DNA of 64,000 bases from an uncultured Paracoccaceae bacterium (GTDB taxonomy: Bacteria > Pseudomonadota > Alphaproteobacteria > Rhodobacterales > Rhodobacteraceae), in contig CANMQJ010000001.1 of assembly GCA_947500005.1 (NCBI GenBank), positions 310,001 through 374,000 on the forward strand, given 5' to 3'. Made by a program: the position numbers and the translations under genes. Below the pieces are notes generated by a model. The model searched no databases, was not told where the DNA came from, and worked only from the letters and a program-made list of their open reading frames with translations. Shown here in pieces: positions 50,452-59,517 of the stretch (position 1 is the stretch's first letter; every line of letters starts with the position of its first letter).

Positions 50452-51618
50452 ATGGCGGTCATCACGCATATCGAAGATCTCAAACGCATCTACGAACGGC
50501 GTGTCCCGCGCATGTTCTACGACTATTGCGAAAGCGGCAGCTGGACCGAGCAGACCTTTCGCGACAATTGCAGCGATTTCGACCAGATCCGCCTGCGGCA
50601 GCGGGTGGCCGTGGACATGTCGGGCCGCTCGACCGCGGGTCAGATGGTGGGTCAGGATGTTGCCATGCCCGTGGCGCTGGCGCCGGTGGGGCTGACGGGA
50701 ATGCAGCACGCCGATGGCGAGATAAAGGCTGCAAGGGCGGCCGAGGCATTCGGCGTTCCCTTCACCCTTTCGACCATGTCGATCAACTCGATCGAGGATG
50801 TGGCCGAGGCCACGACCAAACCCTTCTGGTTCCAGCTCTACACGATGAAGGACGAGGATTACGTTCGCAGGCTGATCGAACGCGCCAAGGCCGCGAAATG
50901 CTCGGCGCTCGTCATCACGCTCGACCTCCAGATCCTCGGCCAACGGCACAAGGATCTCAAGAACGGCTTGTCGGCGCCGCCGAAACTGACGCCCAAGACA
51001 ATAGCCAACCTCGCGACCAAATGGTCCTGGGGGCTGGAAATGCTGCGCGCCAAGCGGCGAGAATTCGGCAATATCGTGGGCCATGTCGAGGGGATCTCGG
51101 ATGCCTCCAGCCTCGGAGCCTGGACCGCCGAGCAATTCGACCCCAGCCTCGACTGGGGCAAGGTCGAGAAGCTGATGGAGCAATGGGGTGGCAAGGTCAT
51201 TCTCAAGGGAATTCTCGATCCCGAAGACGCCAAGATGGCCGCCAAGCTGGGTGCGGATGCCATAGTGGTATCCAACCACGGCGGCCGCCAGCTGGACGGG
51301 GCGCTCAGCTCGATCCGGATGCTGCCTGCGATCATGGATGCGGTCGGCGGCGATATCGAGGTGCATCTCGACAGCGGCATCCGCTCGGGACAGGACGTGC
51401 TCAAGGCGCTCGCCCTGGGGGCCACCGGCACCTATATCGGCCGCGCCTTCGTCTACGGGCTGGGGGCGATGGGACAGACCGGCGTGACCCGCGCGCTGGA
51501 GGTCATCCACCGCGAACTCGACCTGACGATGGCGCTTTGCGGGGAACGCAAGGTCGGCGATCTGGGCCGTCACAACCTGCTTGTTCCGGAAGATTTCGGC
51601 GGCCGCTGGCAGGCGTGA
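50452..51618 (+). CDS. lldD: FMN-dependent alpha-hydroxy-acid dehydrogenase (L-lactate dehydrogenase-like)
   Basis: The protein has 388 residues, as for LldD. It starts with HIEDLKRIYERRVPRMFYDY, binds FMN through PVALAPVGLTGM and FQLYTMKDEDY, and has the active site SNHGGRQLDGALSS with the catalytic His-Gly-Gly-Arg. It oxidises L-lactate or a related 2-hydroxy acid to the 2-oxo acid at the membrane. The family also includes glycolate and mandelate oxidases, so the symbol is the likeliest but not certain. Confidence 0.93.
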   Translation: MAVITHIEDLKRIYERRVPRMFYDYCESGSWTEQTFRDNCSDFDQIRLRQRVAVDMSGRSTAGQMVGQDVAMPVALAPVGLTGMQHADGEIKAARAAEAFGVPFTLSTMSINSIEDVAEATTKPFWFQLYTMKDEDYVRRLIERAKAAKCSALVITLDLQILGQRHKDLKNGLSAPPKLTPKTIANLATKWSWGLEMLRAKRREFGNIVGHVEGISDASSLGAWTAEQFDPSLDWGKVEKLMEQWGGKVILKGILDPEDAKMAAKLGADAIVVSNHGGRQLDGALSSIRMLPAIMDAVGGDIEVHLDSGIRSGQDVLKALALGATGTYIGRAFVYGLGAMGQTGVTRALEVIHRELDLTMALCGERKVGDLGRHNLLVPEDFGGRWQA

Positions 51619-51653
51619 TCCAAAGGCGCGGCCTTGCGGCCCGCACTCGATCG

Positions 51654-51672
51654 GCAGGCCTGAACGGCCTGC
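51654..51672 (+). terminator. Hairpin after the lactate dehydrogenase-like gene
   Basis: GCAGGCC and GGCCTGC form a 7-bp stem with a 5-base loop, 36 bp past the stop codon. There is no T-run, so termination is only possible. Confidence 0.3.
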
Positions 51673-51728
51673 GCTCGGCGCAAGCGATCAAAGCCGGCAA
51701 AAGATGCCATGAAAGCACCGAAACGGCT

Positions 51729-51756
51729 TTGCATCCCGTCCGATTCGTCGTATAGG
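51729..51756 (+). promoter_or_regulatory. Putative promoter of rplY
   Basis: TTGCAT and TATAGG are 16 bp apart. The -10 box lies 62 bp upstream of the L25 start codon. Confidence 0.4.
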
Positions 51757-51817
51757 CGCGGCTTCACGCGGGGTGACAGCCTTGGAGGGACCCCGCCCTA
51801 GCAATGGAGATTTTGAT

Positions 51818-52483
51818 ATGGCAGGAGAGATTCCTGATCTTATCGCCCAGGAACGGACGGGGACGGGCAAGGGCGCCGCTCGTCAGGCACGCCGCGATGG
51901 CATGGTTCCGGGTGTTGTTTATGGCGGAGAAAAGGACCCGCTGCCGATTTCGGTGAACTTCAACACGCTGCTCAAGCGTCTGAAGGACGGCCGCTTCAAG
52001 TCGACCCTCTTCAACCTGAAGGTCGAGGGGCACGAGGATGTCCGCGTGATCTGCCGCGACGTGCAGCGTGACGTGGTCAAGGATCTGCCGGTCCATCTGG
52101 ACCTGATGCGCCTGCGCCGCTTCACCAAGATCAACCTGTTCATCCCGGTCGAGTTCGTCGGCGAAGACAACTGCCCCGGAATCCGCAAGGGCGGCGTTCT
52201 CACCGTGGTACGCCCCGAAGTCGAGCTGATGGTCACCGCAGGTGACATCCCGGAAAAGATCGTCGTGGACGTGTCCGGCATGAATATCGGCGATACCGCG
52301 ACCATCTCGATGGTGGACCTGCCGGAAGGCTCCAAGCCGACGATCGACCGCGACTTCGTGATCGCCAACATCCAGGCGCCTTCGGGCCTCGCCTCTCAAG
52401 AGGACGAGGACGAGGAGAAGGATCCGGAAGATGTCGAAGTCATCGAGAGCAATGTGGAGCGTGGCGAGGAAGAGGAGGAGTAA
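51818..52483 (+). CDS. rplY: 50S ribosomal protein L25/general stress protein Ctc
   Basis: The protein has 221 residues, so it is the long Ctc-type form with a C-terminal domain. The N-terminal L25 domain contains [24 protein letters not shown]; the C-terminal domain ends in a strongly acidic tail ([18 protein letters not shown]). It binds 5S rRNA. ATG 51818 follows GGAGA and gives [13 protein letters not shown]. It is followed by a good terminator and, past one inverted gene, by pth, its common neighbour. Confidence 0.97.
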   Translation: MAGEIPDLIAQERTGTGKGAARQARRDGMVPGVVYGGEKDPLPISVNFNTLLKRLKDGRFKSTLFNLKVEGHEDVRVICRDVQRDVVKDLPVHLDLMRLRRFTKINLFIPVEFVGEDNCPGIRKGGVLTVVRPEVELMVTAGDIPEKIVVDVSGMNIGDTATISMVDLPEGSKPTIDRDFVIANIQAPSGLASQEDEDEEKDPEDVEVIESNVERGEEEEE

Positions 52484-52515
52484 TCCCCACCTTTCTGCCG
52501 ATCCGCACATGTTCG

Positions 52516-52543
52516 AACGGGGCCCTCATGGGCCCCGTTTTTC
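52516..52543 (+). terminator. Rho-independent terminator of rplY
   Basis: AACGGGGCCC and GGGCCCCGTT form a perfect 10-bp stem around TCAT and run into TTTTT. Confidence 0.92.
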
Positions 52544-52850
52544 ATTCTTCCAGCACCGTTTCGAAGATTTCGAGTTTCGGCGGCTCGAGGTAGAGGTGCC
52601 GCGTCTCCCCTGCCCCCTTGTGCGCCGCGCGGAAGGCTTCGGACCGTGTCCAGTCTTCGAAGGACTCCTTGTCCTTCCAGGTCGAGTGCGAGGCGTAGAG
52701 GACATGATCCTCGCCCTCCGGTCCGCGCATCAGGTGAAAGCCGAGGAAACCCGGCACCGATTTCAGATGGCTGTCGCGGCGCGCCCAGACCTGTTCGAAC
52801 TCCTCCACATGCTCCTTCCGCACCTTGAAACGATTCATGGTGAGATACAT
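52542..52850 (-). CDS. Antibiotic biosynthesis monooxygenase-like (HmoA-like) protein
   Basis: The protein has 102 residues and a dimeric alpha/beta barrel. The pattern is [21 protein letters not shown] near the start, then [10 protein letters not shown], and [14 protein letters not shown], which matches HmoA/ABM proteins. Some members degrade heme and others oxidise quinol-type substrates. ATG 52850 follows GAAAGGACGG; the longer frame is less likely. It sits inverted between rplY and pth. Confidence 0.85.
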   Translation of the reverse strand: MYLTMNRFKVRKEHVEEFEQVWARRDSHLKSVPGFLGFHLMRGPEGEDHVLYASHSTWKDKESFEDWTRSEAFRAAHKGAGETRHLYLEPPKLEIFETVLEE

Positions 52851-52924
52851 CCGCCGTCCTTTCTCTGGATATTCCGGGCCATTCACGCCATCTAAGGCGG
52901 AACGCAGATTATTCGAGGATCGAC

Positions 52925-53608
52925 ATGCAACTCTTCGTGGGCCTGGGCAACCCCGGTGCGAAATACGCGCGGAACCGTCACAATATCGGGTTCATGGCGC
53001 TGGACCGGATCGCCGAGGATCACGGCTTCGGCCCCTGGCGCGGCAAGTTCCAGGGCGAAATCGCCGAGGGGTTGCTGGGGTCTGAAAAGGTTCTGCTGCT
53101 CAAGCCGGGAACCTTCATGAACCGCTCCGGCCAGGCGGTGGGAGAGGCGATGCGGTTCTACAAGCTCGACTCGACCGACGTGACCGTTTTCCACGACGAA
53201 CTCGACCTGGCGCCGGGCAAGGTGCGCGTCAAGGCGGGCGGCGGTCACGCGGGCCACAACGGGCTTCGATCGATCCACGACCATATCGGGGCGGCCTATG
53301 ACCGGGTCAGGCTGGGCATCGGACATCCCGGGCGCAAGGAGCTGGTTTCGGGTTACGTGCTTCATGACTTCCCAAAGGCCGACGAAAACTGGCTGGACGA
53401 CGTCCTGCGCGGCGTGTCCGACGGGGCGCCCGCCCTGGCCGCTGGCGATGCCGGCCGGTTCATGAACGCCGTCGCATTGCGGGTCGCACCCCCGAGATCT
53501 TCGAAAACGACAGGGAAACCCGAACAGACGGCCCCGGCCGCCCCTGAACCCGCAGAGCACACCGACGACCGCTCGGCCCTGCAGCGACTGGTCGACAAGT
53601 TCCGCTGA
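52925..53608 (+). CDS. pth: Peptidyl-tRNA hydrolase
   Basis: The protein has 227 residues. The N-terminal signature is [21 protein letters not shown], with the catalytic His in RHNIGF. The second active-site block is [27 protein letters not shown]. The C-terminal 35 residues are an added Pro/Ala/Glu-rich tail, common in alphaproteobacteria. It recycles peptidyl-tRNA dropped from ribosomes. Confidence 0.97.
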   Translation: MQLFVGLGNPGAKYARNRHNIGFMALDRIAEDHGFGPWRGKFQGEIAEGLLGSEKVLLLKPGTFMNRSGQAVGEAMRFYKLDSTDVTVFHDELDLAPGKVRVKAGGGHAGHNGLRSIHDHIGAAYDRVRLGIGHPGRKELVSGYVLHDFPKADENWLDDVLRGVSDGAPALAAGDAGRFMNAVALRVAPPRSSKTTGKPEQTAPAAPEPAEHTDDRSALQRLVDKFR

Positions 53609-53684
53609 GCGCTTCCACGAGGTTTCCGTTGCCCCTGTGCACACGCTTTGACAGTTTGTCAAAAGACGTGGCGGAGGCGAAGCG

Positions 53685-54848
53685 ATGCGCACATTCGGAA
53701 AATGGCTGGGACGGCTTCTGCTGGCGCTGATCCTCGCGGCCGTGGCCGTAGGGCTCTGGAAACGCGAGGAGATCGCAAGGCTCTGGGCCGTGAACTCTCT
53801 TTTCGCCGCTGAAAAGATCGTGGGCAATTTCTCGGCGATGGGCGATGCCTTCCTGACGATCCCCGTCTCGCGCGGCAGCGGACCGGTAAGTGAATTGCCC
53901 GCAGGGGTCCCGCTGGAACTGCCGGCCGAGGCTCAAGACTGGGTGCGCGACCGCTCTGTCACATCGCTTCTGGTCCTGAAAGACGGCCGTATCCGGTTCG
54001 AAGACTATTACCTTGGCACCGGCCCCGAGGACCTGCGGATATCCTGGTCCATCGCGAAGAGCTACCTGTCCGTCCTGCTGGGTATCCTGCTCGAGGAGGG
54101 GAAGATCGCCTCGCTCGACGATCCCGTGGTCAAATATGCACCCGGACTTGAGGGCAGCGCCTATGAAGAGGCAAGCATCCGCGACGTGCTGCAAATGTCC
54201 AGCGGCGTCACCTTCGACGAGGATTACCACGACCCCGACTCCGACATAAACCGCATGGGTCGTGTCATCGCGCTCGGCGGAACGCTGGACGATTTCACGG
54301 CCAGTTTCGCCGACAGCTTCGCGTCACCGGGCGAGACCTGGCAATATGTCTCCATCGACACCCATGTGATCGGCATGGTCATCCGTGGCGCGACCGGACG
54401 CAGCGTGCCGGATCTGCTCGAGGAAAAGGTGATCGCGCCCCTCGGGCTCGAGGCCGACGGATATTACCTGACCGACGGGACGGGAACGGCCTTTGTGCTG
54501 GGCGGACTGAACTTTCGAACGCGGGACTACGCACGCTTTGGCCTGATGGTGGCCCAGGAAGGCCAGTATGACGGAGTACAAGTCGTGCCCGCCGACTGGA
54601 TCGAACGCTCGACCGAGGCCAGCGCGCCAACCGAACCTGGCCGGATCGGGTACGGCTATCAATGGTGGGTCCCCATCGATCCGCGCGAGGGAGAGGTTCT
54701 TGGACGTGGCGTTTATGGCCAGTACCTCTATATCGACAAGGAACGGGACATCGTCATCGTACTGACCGCCGCCGACCGCGCCTTTCGCGAACCCGGCATG
54801 AATGAACGCAATATCGAGATGTTCCGGACGATCGCGGATCGCTTGTGA
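53685..54848 (+). CDS. Beta-lactamase-fold serine hydrolase (class C-like), membrane-anchored
   Basis: The protein has 387 residues. Residues 7-25 form a signal anchor. The SxxK motif is WSIAKSYLS (Ser122, Lys125), the YxS-type motif is WQYVSIDTHVIG, and later GYGYQWWVPID. The spacing and the NFRTRDYARFGLMV block agree with 6-aminohexanoate-dimer hydrolase-like or esterase members rather than true beta-lactamases. It should act in the periplasm on an ester or amide. The next gene follows after 12 bp. Confidence 0.9.
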   Translation: MRTFGKWLGRLLLALILAAVAVGLWKREEIARLWAVNSLFAAEKIVGNFSAMGDAFLTIPVSRGSGPVSELPAGVPLELPAEAQDWVRDRSVTSLLVLKDGRIRFEDYYLGTGPEDLRISWSIAKSYLSVLLGILLEEGKIASLDDPVVKYAPGLEGSAYEEASIRDVLQMSSGVTFDEDYHDPDSDINRMGRVIALGGTLDDFTASFADSFASPGETWQYVSIDTHVIGMVIRGATGRSVPDLLEEKVIAPLGLEADGYYLTDGTGTAFVLGGLNFRTRDYARFGLMVAQEGQYDGVQVVPADWIERSTEASAPTEPGRIGYGYQWWVPIDPREGEVLGRGVYGQYLYIDKERDIVIVLTAADRAFREPGMNERNIEMFRTIADRL

Positions 54849-54860
54849 CGGAGAGGACAG

Positions 54861-55241
54861 ATGGAAAAGGACGAAGCCATCAACGTTTTGGGCGGGGCGC
54901 TTGCGTCCTGTTCATCGGATCCCGTAACCGGCTTTTTTCGCGACGGTCACTGCAATACCTGCGCTGCCGATGCAGGCAGCCACACGGTCTGCGCGGTCAT
55001 GACGGCGGAGTTCCTGGCCTATTCCAAATACGTGGGCAACGACCTGAGCACGCCGCGCCCCGAATTTCGCTTTCCCGGGCTCAAGCCCGGCGACAAGTGG
55101 TGCCTGTGCGCCTCCCGCTTCCTGCAAGCCCATGACGAGGGCTGCGCCCCGCAAGTCGATCTCGAGGCGACGCATCGGCGGGCCTGCGAGATCGTTCCGC
55201 TGAACATCCTCCAGTCCCACGCGGCCGGTTCGTCCGGCTAG
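54861..55241 (+). CDS. DUF2237 family protein
   Basis: The protein has 126 residues. The family pattern is complete: NVLGGALASCSSDPVTGFF, DGHCNTCAADAGSH, FRFPGLKPGDKWCLCASR and a C-terminal EIVPLNIL. Several Cys are conserved. No function is known to me. It follows the serine hydrolase after 12 bp and converges on trpB with about 100 bp between. Confidence 0.93.
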   Translation: MEKDEAINVLGGALASCSSDPVTGFFRDGHCNTCAADAGSHTVCAVMTAEFLAYSKYVGNDLSTPRPEFRFPGLKPGDKWCLCASRFLQAHDEGCAPQVDLEATHRRACEIVPLNILQSHAAGSSG

Positions 55242-55341
55242 GGAAGGCTTCCGCCCCCGGTCGGTCCGGGCTTCGCCCGCCCCTCCCGGCGTTGGGCTTG
55301 GCCGCGCTGTCGCGCGGCAGCTGGGAAGATGTCTTGGGCCG

Positions 55342-56589
55342 TCAATTCGCCTCGCGGCCCTCGGTATCGGACATGTCGAAGCCCAGGTGCTTGGCGACGG
55401 TGTAGATGTCCTTGTCGCCACGTCCGCACATGTTCATGCAGATGATGTGATCCTTGGGCAATTCCGGCGCGATTTTCGTCACATGGGCCAGCGCGTGGCT
55501 GGGTTCCAGAGCGGGGATGATCCCTTCGGTCGCGCAGCACAGCTTGAAGGCTTCCAAAGCCTCGGCATCGGTGATCGAGACGTATTTCGCCCGCCCGACC
55601 TCGTGCAGCCACGAGTGCTCGGGCCCGATGCCGGGATAGTCGAGCCCGGCGGAAATCGAATATCCTTCAAGGATTTGGCCGTCATCGTCCTGCAGCAGGT
55701 AGGTGCGGTTGCCATGCAGCACGCCGGGGCGGCCGCCGGTGAGCGAGGCGCAATGCTCCATGTTGTCATCCACGCCCTTGCCGCCCGCTTCGACGCCGAT
55801 GATGCCCACCTCCTTGTCGTCGAGGAAAGGATAGAACAGGCCCATCGCGTTCGAGCCGCCGCCGATCGCGGCGATGATCGTGTCGGGAAGGCGGCCTTCG
55901 GCCTTGAGCATCTGCTCCTTGGCTTCCTTGCCGATGATCGACTGGAAATCGCGTACCATGGCCGGATAGGGATGCGGGCCGGCGACAGTTCCGATGCAGT
56001 AGAACGTGTCGCGCACATTGGTGACCCAGTCGCGCAGCGCGTCGTTCATCGCGTCCTTGAGCGTTCCGCGACCTGACGTCACGGGGATCACCTCGGCCCC
56101 CAGAAGGCGCATCCGGAACACGTTGGGCGCCTGCCGTTGCACATCGTGCGCGCCCATGTAAACCACGCATTTCAAACCGAATTTCGCGCAGACCGTGGCC
56201 GTTGCAACGCCGTGCTGGCCGGCACCTGTCTCGGCGATGATGCGTTCCTTGCCCATGCGGCGGGCCAGCAGGATCTGGCCCAGCACGTTGTTGATCTTGT
56301 GCGCGCCGGTGTGGTTCAGCTCGTCACGCTTCATGTAGACCTTGGCGCCGCCCAGATGCTCGGTGAGGCGTTCGGCGAAGTAGAGCGGGCTGGGGCGGCC
56401 CACGTAATGGGTCCAGAGATCGTCCATTTCCGCCCAGAAATCAGGGTCTTGCTTGGCCCTCTCGTATTCCTCTTCCAGCGACAGGATCAGCGGCATCAGC
56501 GTCTCGCTGACGAACCGCCCGCCGAAAATCCCGAAGCGCCCGTTCTCGTCGGGGCCTGACATGAAGGAGTTGAAGAGATCGTCGGCCAT
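55342..56589 (-). CDS. trpB: Tryptophan synthase beta chain
   Basis: The protein has 415 residues. The PLP lysine lies in [14 protein letters not shown]; the substrate loop is [12 protein letters not shown] and the phosphate site GGGSNAMG. It joins indole and serine to tryptophan together with TrpA. In this window trpF lies upstream on the same strand but is separated from trpB by the cyclase gene on the opposite strand. The promoter region carries two phased repeats (56666-56713), which are candidate regulatory sites. Confidence 0.98.
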   Translation of the reverse strand: MADDLFNSFMSGPDENGRFGIFGGRFVSETLMPLILSLEEEYERAKQDPDFWAEMDDLWTHYVGRPSPLYFAERLTEHLGGAKVYMKRDELNHTGAHKINNVLGQILLARRMGKERIIAETGAGQHGVATATVCAKFGLKCVVYMGAHDVQRQAPNVFRMRLLGAEVIPVTSGRGTLKDAMNDALRDWVTNVRDTFYCIGTVAGPHPYPAMVRDFQSIIGKEAKEQMLKAEGRLPDTIIAAIGGGSNAMGLFYPFLDDKEVGIIGVEAGGKGVDDNMEHCASLTGGRPGVLHGNRTYLLQDDDGQILEGYSISAGLDYPGIGPEHSWLHEVGRAKYVSITDAEALEAFKLCCATEGIIPALEPSHALAHVTKIAPELPKDHIICMNMCGRGDKDIYTVAKHLGFDMSDTEGREAN

Positions 56590-56665
56590 GAAGTCGCCCT
56601 CGCATTGCGTGTCCCACCTGTCCTAGTGCGCACATGGCACATGGGCAAGAGGGAGCGTCGTTCGT

Positions 56666-56713
56666 ACCGTTTTGTACAAGGCAGCAGACCCGGTTTGACC
56701 GTTTTGTACAAAA
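56666..56713. promoter_or_regulatory. Two phased ACCGTTTTGTACAA repeats upstream of trpB
   Basis: ACCGTTTTGTACAA occurs at 56666-56679 and again at 56698-56711, 32 bp apart, about three helical turns. The second copy lies in the perfect palindrome TTTTGTACAAAA. The sites are 77-124 bp upstream of the trpB start and about 165-210 bp upstream of the divergent cyclase gene. The regulator is not known to me. Confidence 0.6.
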
Positions 56714-56876
56714 GTTTTTCCACGATTTCCGGGCTCGGAGCGCGCGCCGCGCCTGATTACGTTTGAGCCGGCAACCCGTGCGCCGCAGTTCCGTTCGGGA
56801 ATCCCTTCCCCTGTGATAGGCTCGGCGATGGTGGAGACGTGGCAAGGGCGTGGGGGTTTCGATTGGACAGGCGGAA

Positions 56877-57896
56877 ATGCAAAGGTCCGGTTTCCAGGCG
56901 GGGCCCGGAGAGGTGATCCGGCCCTCTTCGGAACTCCTTGCCGTGTCGAGACGCTGGATCGACGCGATCCGGTTTCGGCGCGGGAACGAGGTGCGCAACC
57001 TCATGTCCGACCATGACCACCTGCGCTTTGTCGGTACGGGCGAGGGCGAGCTTTGGGCGGGCTCTGCCGTCCGCGAAGGGATCGCGGGGTTTTTCGGAGC
57101 TATCCCTCCGTTTCTCCGGCATGACGAAACATTTGCAGAAGCCTATGAGGCCGGCGAAACCGGCTGGTCCTGCTTCGTGCACGAACTTGTCTTTGCCGAT
57201 CAGCCAGACCGGACCTTTCATGTGCGGACAACCCTGATTTTCGCGCTGGAAGACGGTGTCTGGAAAATCGTGCATCGACACGGCTCGGTTCCGATACCGA
57301 ATATGGATTTCGTCGGGATCGACCAGAACGCCATTGCCGATCTTGTCGCGGCGGCGCGGGAGGATTTTTCACTGGATCAGCAGGACGGTTTCGCCTCGAT
57401 CATGTTCACCGACATCGTCAACTCTTCGCGGCTTGCCTCCATGATGGGTGATCGTCTCTGGTCGTCGGAGGTGGCCCGGCACTTTGCCACGCTCCGCAAA
57501 CAGATCGAGGGATCCGGAGGTCAGTTCGTCAAGTCCCTGGGTGACGGGACCATGTCGAGCTTTGCGCAGCCCGACCAGGCGCTGCATGCCGCGGGCGCGA
57601 TCCTGCAGGAAACCGAGCGGTCCGACGGACCCGCCATCGCCTTGCGCATAGGCATCCATACCGGCAACGTGGTGCAGACCAAGGATGATTTCTTTGGAGC
57701 CGTTGTCAACAAGGCCGCCCGCATCGCGGCCCTTGCCGCGCCGGGGGAAATCCAGGTCTCGGATGCCACCCGCAAGATGGTGGGCGAAACGCGGGATTTC
57801 CGCTTTGCCGAGTCCACCTCGGTGCAGTTGCAGGGGCTTGAAGGTACGCATGTGATCTACCGGCTGGAAAAGAGCACCGAGCCGGGACGCGTTTGA
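56877..57896 (+). CDS. Class III nucleotide cyclase with N-terminal NTF2/SnoaL-like domain
   Basis: The protein has 339 residues. Residues about 20-135 look like an NTF2-fold SnoaL-like domain (FRRGNEVRNLMSDHDHLRFVGTG, and VWKIVHRHGS). The C-terminal half is a class III adenylate/guanylate cyclase: metal Asp in FTDIVNSSRLA, second Asp in KSLGDGTMSSF, GIHTGNV, and VVNKAARI with the transition-state Asn and Arg. The purine-binding Asp usually seen just before VN is Ala, so base specificity is uncertain. ATG 56877 is chosen over a GTG at 56850. It lies between trpB and trpF and reads the other way. Confidence 0.9.
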   Translation: MQRSGFQAGPGEVIRPSSELLAVSRRWIDAIRFRRGNEVRNLMSDHDHLRFVGTGEGELWAGSAVREGIAGFFGAIPPFLRHDETFAEAYEAGETGWSCFVHELVFADQPDRTFHVRTTLIFALEDGVWKIVHRHGSVPIPNMDFVGIDQNAIADLVAAAREDFSLDQQDGFASIMFTDIVNSSRLASMMGDRLWSSEVARHFATLRKQIEGSGGQFVKSLGDGTMSSFAQPDQALHAAGAILQETERSDGPAIALRIGIHTGNVVQTKDDFFGAVVNKAARIAALAAPGEIQVSDATRKMVGETRDFRFAESTSVQLQGLEGTHVIYRLEKSTEPGRV

Positions 57897-57928
57897 AAAA
57901 CACCGGGTCTTGACCGCCGGATTGACGC

Positions 57929-58579
57929 TCAGCCCGCGTCGAGAGCGGCGAGAAAGGCGCGGATCCGTTCCGCGTCCTTCACCCCCGGCGCGCTTTCGAC
58001 GCCGGAGGAGACATCGACCTGGGCGGCGCCGGTCATGCGCACGGCTTCGGCCACGTTCCTTGGGGTGAGGCCACCGGCCAGCATCCAGGGCTTGCGCCAA
58101 TACCTGCGCCCGGCGAGCAGGCGCCAGTCGAAGGAGAGGCCGTTGCCGCCGGGCAGATCCGCGTTTTTCGGCGGTTTGGCGTCGACGAGGATCTGGTCGG
58201 CCACGTCGGAATAGAGGTCGATCTTGGCGAGGTCCTCGGCATTCGCTATGCCCACGGCCTTCATGACGGGCAGGCCGGTGGCGGCGCGGATCGCGGCCAC
58301 GCGTTCGGGCGTTTCGGACCCGTGAAGCTGCAGCATGTCGAGCGGGACAGCAGCGAGAAGGCGGTCGAGATCGGCATCGGTCGGGTTGACGACCAGCCCG
58401 ACCTTGGCGATCCCCGCCGGGACGCGAGAGGCCAGCGCGGCGGCCGTTTCCACGGTCACGTTGCGGGGGGATTTCGGGAAGAAGACGAACCCGAGATAGG
58501 CCGCCCCGGCGTCGACCGCGGCAGCAACATGCTCTGCGGCGGTCAGACCGCAGATCTTGACCCGGATATCGGAGGGCAT
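57929..58579 (-). CDS. trpF: Phosphoribosylanthranilate isomerase
   Basis: The protein has 216 residues. The start [14 protein letters not shown] has the catalytic Cys; [22 protein letters not shown] and [13 protein letters not shown] complete the family pattern, with the Asp acid in [10 protein letters not shown]. It is the third step of the tryptophan branch. ATG 58579 follows GAGGCGG. lapA and ihfB lie directly upstream. Confidence 0.97.
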   Translation of the reverse strand: MPSDIRVKICGLTAAEHVAAAVDAGAAYLGFVFFPKSPRNVTVETAAALASRVPAGIAKVGLVVNPTDADLDRLLAAVPLDMLQLHGSETPERVAAIRAATGLPVMKAVGIANAEDLAKIDLYSDVADQILVDAKPPKNADLPGGNGLSFDWRLLAGRRYWRKPWMLAGGLTPRNVAEAVRMTGAAQVDVSSGVESAPGVKDAERIRAFLAALDAG

Positions 58580-58586
58580 GTCCGCC

Positions 58587-58943
58587 TCAGGCGCTCTTTT
58601 CGTCGAGGATGGCGAGAACCTCGTCCTTGCCCTCATGCTGCTTGCGCTTGAGGGTTTTCACCTCGCGCTCGAGCTTGCGCACTTCGCGCTGGCGCAGGTC
58701 GGCCTTCTTGCGGTGCTTGTATTCGCGCATCCATTCCCAGATGAACCCCACGATCAGGCCCACCACGATCCCGCCCAGCACGACGAGGAAAAGCGGCATG
58801 GTGATCGAGAGGTTGAAGCCCAGCAAATGGGCCAGGTCGTCGGGCATCAGTTGCAGCGTCACAAGCTCGCGGTTGGCGAGGGACACCGACACCAGGACGA
58901 TGCCGAGAGCGCCGAGAAAGGCGTAGCGAATGTAGCGCATCAT
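58587..58943 (-). CDS. lapA: LapA-domain (DUF1049) membrane protein
   Basis: The protein has 118 residues with two membrane segments ([19 protein letters not shown] and [23 protein letters not shown]) and a basic coiled-coil C-terminus. In gammaproteobacteria LapA works with LapB to control lipopolysaccharide amount; here it is placed by size, topology and its common position next to ihfB and trpF. A LapB was not seen. Confidence 0.85.
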   Translation of the reverse strand: MMRYIRYAFLGALGIVLVSVSLANRELVTLQLMPDDLAHLLGFNLSITMPLFLVVLGGIVVGLIVGFIWEWMREYKHRKKADLRQREVRKLEREVKTLKRKQHEGKDEVLAILDEKSA

Positions 58944-58947
58944 GTGT

Positions 58948-59232
58948 TCAGGCTTTTCCGTTCAAGCGATCTCTGAGAAGTTTGCCGGTCTTGAAGAACG
59001 GCACATGCTTTTCCTCGACATGCACCGTTTCGCCGGTCCGGGGATTGCGACCAATCCGCGCGTCGCGCTTCTTGACCGAGAAGGCGCCGAAGCCGCGCAA
59101 CTCCACCCGGTCGCCGCGCGCCATGGCGTCGGTCACCTCTTCGAAGACGGTGTTCACGATCCGCTCCACATCGCGTTGATAAAGATGCGGATTTTCTTCG
59201 GCAATCATCTGGATCAGTTCCGAGCGGATCAT
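58948..59232 (-). CDS. ihfB: Integration host factor beta subunit
   Basis: The protein has 94 residues. The HU/IHF fold is complete: [14 protein letters not shown] and [30 protein letters not shown], with the DNA-intercalating Pro in RNPRTGE. It bends DNA with IhfA. ATG 59232 follows GGGGAGGG. A TATACT -10-like element lies at 59283-59288, about 50 bp upstream on the minus strand, although I see no good -35 box. Confidence 0.97.
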   Translation of the reverse strand: MIRSELIQMIAEENPHLYQRDVERIVNTVFEEVTDAMARGDRVELRGFGAFSVKKRDARIGRNPRTGETVHVEEKHVPFFKTGKLLRDRLNGKA

Positions 59233-59460
59233 GTAGCGTACCCTCCCCAAGGCATAGCGCGGCTTTGCATCCCTTTTGCCGGAGTATAGGTAAATTCGGC
59301 TTTCGGGGAAACGACAAGTATTGGGCTTTACAGGCGTTTTTTGGGGCCCTGCGCGGGATTCCGATGCAGTTGGCCGGGATTTCGGCAAGCTTCGGCGCAA
59401 ATGACGGGCACTTGTCATGGATTAACCGGGCTTCGCGAAGTGGTTGATTCGCAACGCAAA

Positions 59461-59488
59461 CGGCCCCGCATGTTTCCATGCGGGGCCG
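59461..59488 (-). terminator. Terminator of rpsA
   Basis: CGGCCCCGCATG and CATGCGGGGCCG form a perfect 12-bp stem around a 4-base loop, 30 bp past the rpsA stop. On the minus strand it is followed by TTTGCGTT, a short T-run. Confidence 0.8.
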
Positions 59489-59517
59489 TCGGTGTTTCTG
59501 ACTGGCATCAGCCGGGA

